This document shows positions 8,328-10,261 of a stretch of 10,261 nt of DNA, piece by piece. The stretch lies in the NCBI GenBank assembly GCA_003024985.2, contig PXIH01S0041984.1; one strand, given 5' to 3'. This DNA is from Euperipatoides rowelli. Lineage: Eukaryota; Onychophora; Udeonychophora; Euonychophora; Peripatopsidae. A program made the translations under genes and the position numbers. The notes below the pieces were generated by a model. The model saw only the letters and a program-made list of their open reading frames with translations. It was not told where the DNA came from and ran no database searches. The first letter of the stretch is position 1, and every line of letters begins with the position of its first letter.

Positions 8328-8375
8328 CCTCTGCCGCTGTAGTTTTCCTCCTTATCGGCTGATTTTGCGATCCAT

Positions 8376-8928
8376 GTTGCCTTAAAGTTGCAACAGCCAA
8401 AAATGCCACCATATAGTAGAGTGTACATATACCATATATGAGTTGTTGGGATGGCTAAAAGGTTGCATTTTTAACAAGTTACATTCAGGCAAAGTGAGCA
8501 TGAAAAAAAGAAAATAATTTAAATAATTTTTTTAGAAATAAATTTAAATAAATTTAATTATAAGAAATAATCTAGTAAGACTCAAGCAGTCTTTACATTA
8601 ATATAATTTGTCAAATAAAAAATAATTCTAGTTATCAATTGAAAAAGTAAACATTAATTAAAATCATAAGCAGTTTAAGAATAATTCTGGTTTTGTAAAT
8701 TGTGAATTTAAAATATTTATTAGTTCATAATTAAAATTTATTAAACAAAAAATGATTTAGTTTAATCGACTGATTAACCTTGAGGTATTTTTCGCAGGCA
8801 CACCATCAGGTTAAACAAAACTGTAATGCAAGGACGTTAATATTAAAAACCTGGACACAACAAAAAATGGTTGTTCTTTTAACCTCAAGATGTCGCTCAG
8901 GAATACACCACCAGACCTGCAGAGAAAA
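8376..8928. other. AT-rich noncoding
   Basis: I see no gene. At 8486-8496 lies CAGGCAAAGTG, which nearly matches the reverse complement of the piggyBac left terminus (CAGGCGCAAAGTG) but is followed by AGCA rather than TTAA. A loose inverted pair (gcaacagcc near 8390, ggctaaaaggttgc near 8453) surrounds two accatata copies. From about 8780 onward the base composition rises in G/C toward the LTR-like block. Confidence 0.4.
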
Positions 8929-9187
8929 TAGTGTGATGCCTGGGGGACATTAATATAGTGTTGCTGGAGCTACACCAACGACCTCTATTATGACGAGTTG
9001 CTGAACATACAGGCCTGACACACCTTTCCATTGTAGTAAAATGGAAGAAGACAACAGAGGAAGTTAACCAAGCCCAGACCTAATCAACAAATCACTGCAC
9101 GACCAATTAACTCTGGGGTAGGAGTTAAGACTGAAACAAAGGTTTATGTCTATATTATGGAAGCTCCTCCCAGAGAAACCGAGGTGT

Positions 9188-9195
9188 TATAAGGT
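9188..9195 (+). promoter_or_regulatory. TATA box-like site in the LTR-like block
   Basis: TTATAAGG lies about 260 bases inside the block and about 27 bases before TCAGATAG at 9215, a spacing that suits a TATA/initiator pair of an arthropod-style promoter. It supports reading the block as an LTR on the + strand. Confidence 0.35.
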
Positions 9196-9259
9196 CGTGC
9201 AGTCAGAAATAAGGGTCAGATAGTTTATTACTGCTATACCCGAGACGAACCTCGTATAA

Positions 9260-9265
9260 AATAAA
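9260..9265 (+). promoter_or_regulatory. AATAAA in the LTR-like block
   Basis: The hexamer lies about 45 bases after the initiator-like site, where an LTR places its R-region polyadenylation signal. A small stem, CGAG/CTCG (9241-9254), directly precedes it. Confidence 0.3.
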
Positions 9266-9446
9266 ATCATCCCGTGCTAGGCAAAAAGAACCTTAGCCTA
9301 ATTCGCTTAGTTAGATAGTAAAGTGTAAGTCAGGGGATCACCCATTCCTAGCAGATTCTATTCTACCACTTAATTTGAGTCAGGTCTGTGGTCCCAAACT
9401 CGAGTTCAACGATCCTCAGCGGTGGTAAGACTTTAACCAGTTCCAA

Positions 9447-9541
9447 TCCTCCCAGGCACACTACTGTTACTACTACAATTGAACTGTGTTTCCTTTGCGT
9501 TGCACATTTTTAATTCAATATCCTAGTGTGTGCCTGGGATC
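9447..9541. repeat. Inverted repeat, third copy of the TAGTGTG..CCTGGG motif
   Basis: TCCTCCCAGGCACACTA (9447-9463) and TAGTGTGTGCCTGGGA (9524-9539) are near-perfect inverse copies separated by 60 bp. The second is in the same direction as the block's left end at 8929. The motif thus occurs three times, at 8929 (+), 9447 (-) and 9524 (+). Confidence 0.55.
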
Positions 9542-9825
9542 AATTTGTATTGTATAAATTTTATTTTACTTAATATGTATTTCTTGTAATAACCAACAAG
9601 CATATTTCAAATTATTCATTTTATGTTTTTTTTTTTTTTGTTTAAAATTTACACCATTCTGTTAGTCGATTCACGACAGTGAATTCAGTAAATACTTGAG
9701 TTTTTTTCAGACCGGCCAGTTCGTTGCTAGCATTCGTAACTTTATACATTTTTATTAAATTGTGCAGAACATGTCGACTGATACGACTGCCAGGTTCATA
9801 TTAATATATATTTTTACAGGATCCT

Positions 9826-9845
9826 AGAGTACCAACAGGTACTCT
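9826..9845. repeat. Perfect 8-bp stem-loop
   Basis: AGAGTACC (9826-9833) and GGTACTCT (9838-9845) pair exactly around the 4-base loop AACA. A T/G wobble would extend the stem by one pair, and a T7 run begins a few bases downstream (from 9850). It could fold in RNA or DNA, but its function is unknown. Confidence 0.6.
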
Positions 9846-10090
9846 GTATTTTTTTATATCATATTTTATATATAGTATTGTTCCAACTGATACAATACAT
9901 GTATTATTTGCTTTTATAAAATTTCGACATTTGCCAGTGGCAAACTCAAACCTCTATATATAAACTAAGTTCTTGCTTCTGTATTATTCTGGGGCTCACT
10001 TGACCAAACTCTATTATTGTGTTTATTTTTAGGACCGTTATAAATCAAATCTAGTTTATAATTTTGTGAAAATAAAAATAGTAATAAACC

Positions 10091-10131
10091 CCGTTAGAGT
10101 TCTAAGTAAACCGCCTTCTTCACTCTAACGG
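10091..10131. repeat. Perfect 10-bp inverted repeat
   Basis: CCGTTAGAGT (10091-10100) and ACTCTAACGG (10122-10131) are exact reverse complements around a 21-base loop. The arms contain CG, unusual for this flank. They could be the termini of a very short foldback remnant or an RNA hairpin. Confidence 0.55.
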
Positions 10132-10160
10132 ATACCATGCTTCCTGGCATTTCAAATCAA

Positions 10161-10186
10161 CCAATCAGAATGCTTGTGTTATAAAG
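10161..10186 (+). promoter_or_regulatory. CCAAT and TATA-like pair
   Basis: CCAAT (10161-10165, within ccaatcag) and TATAAAG (10180-10186) lie on the + strand near the right edge. The spacing between them is shorter than usual for a CCAAT/TATA promoter, and no transcript can be followed because the window ends 75 bases later, so this is weak. Confidence 0.2.
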
Positions 10187-10261
10187 CTTCTAATTATTAA
10201 ATTTTGCCTTACAGAAGATTCATTACATTCCAATTTATCTGCTACTAGCTGATGTTCCTGG

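Larger units (their letters stand above)
8929..9463 (+). mobile_element. Solo-LTR-like block, about 535 bp
   Basis: This block is clearly richer in G/C than its flanks. It begins TAGTGTGATGCCTGGGGGA (8929-8947) and ends with the approximate inverse TCCTCCCAGGCACACTA (9447-9463), so TG and CA can be placed at its ends. Inside, the order is that of a retroviral-type LTR: TTATAAGG (9188-9195), an initiator-like TCAGATAG about 27 bases on (9215), then AATAAA (9260-9265) followed by about 200 bases. No primer-binding site, polypurine tract, gag or pol is seen next to it, so it would be a solo LTR. No convincing target-site duplication was found. Alternatively it is a foldback or MITE-type DNA element defined by the inverted ends. 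Confidence 0.4.
9542..10261. other. AT-rich noncoding right flank
   Basis: No coding sequence is recognised. A T14 run lies at 9626-9639. An acceptor-like ttttacag ends at 9819, and what follows is open for a short way, but without support as an exon. Two perfect stem-loops and a CCAAT/TATA pair are listed separately. The window breaks off at tagctgatgttcctgg. Confidence 0.45.

Noticed and set aside
4653-8496. A novel multi-gene defence or other system around the unknown ORFs
   Set aside because: The interval is explained mainly by a dead piggyBac element; the two remaining short ORFs are on opposite strands, lack identifiable domains and show signs of decay.
1-10261. tRNA, rRNA or CRISPR array
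   Set aside because: No cloverleaf-like set with an A/B box, no rRNA-like conserved block and no regularly spaced repeats were seen on either strand; the repeats present are dispersed.
10246-10261. tagctgatgttcctgg as the start of a known repeat
   Set aside because: It feels like the beginning of a dispersed repeat, but only 16 bases are present before the window ends, which is too little to support a call.

Overview
The window looks like animal nuclear DNA, most likely from an invertebrate. It is strongly AT-rich (about 70% by eye), has long homopolymer runs, one intron-exon junction, no operon structure, and the remains of at least two and probably three classes of eukaryotic transposable element. 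There is one ambiguous base (N) at 304. I cannot name the species.

Left part (1-3089). Most of it is probably intron or intergenic DNA. About 300-2000 holds a heavily decayed non-LTR retrotransposon (LINE) on the + strand. The end of an APE-type endonuclease (SISDH motif, 465-479) and the reverse transcriptase motifs can be read in the canonical order, but stops and frameshifts break every frame. A 20-base T run and a perfect 14-bp palindrome lie further on.

Cellular gene (3090-about 3745). A 3' splice site at 3088-3089 opens a last coding exon of 68 residues. It is basic and then Ser/Pro-rich, ends in an acidic tyrosine-containing tail at a TAG (3295-3297), and is followed by a 3' UTR with AATAAA at 3724. 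I do not recognise the gene. Its upstream exons are not visible.

Transposon block (about 4653 to 7.8 kb, possibly 8.5 kb). A piggyBac-superfamily element, closest in motif pattern to the PGBD4-like group, starts at a TTAA followed by a GC-rich terminal region with subterminal repeats and a small hairpin. The transposase reads from an intact N-terminus (5054) to a Cys-rich C-terminal finger (about 7162). About a dozen stops and frameshifts break it, yet all three catalytic aspartate positions can still be found. The 3' end is uncertain; two candidates are given.

Right part (7779-10261). It has two short open frames of unknown identity (+ strand 7779-7948, - strand 8106-8327). A GC-richer block (about 8929-9463) has LTR-like order (TG start, TATA box, initiator-like site, AATAAA) and related 17-20 bp termini, with a third copy just outside. 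Past that are AT-rich noncoding DNA with two perfect stem-loops and a promoter-like CCAAT/TATA pair at the edge.

Nothing here forms a working multi-gene system. The best leads are the cellular C-terminal exon, the fossil piggyBac with its acidic duplicated insert, and the unexplained repeat structure at 8.9-9.5 kb.
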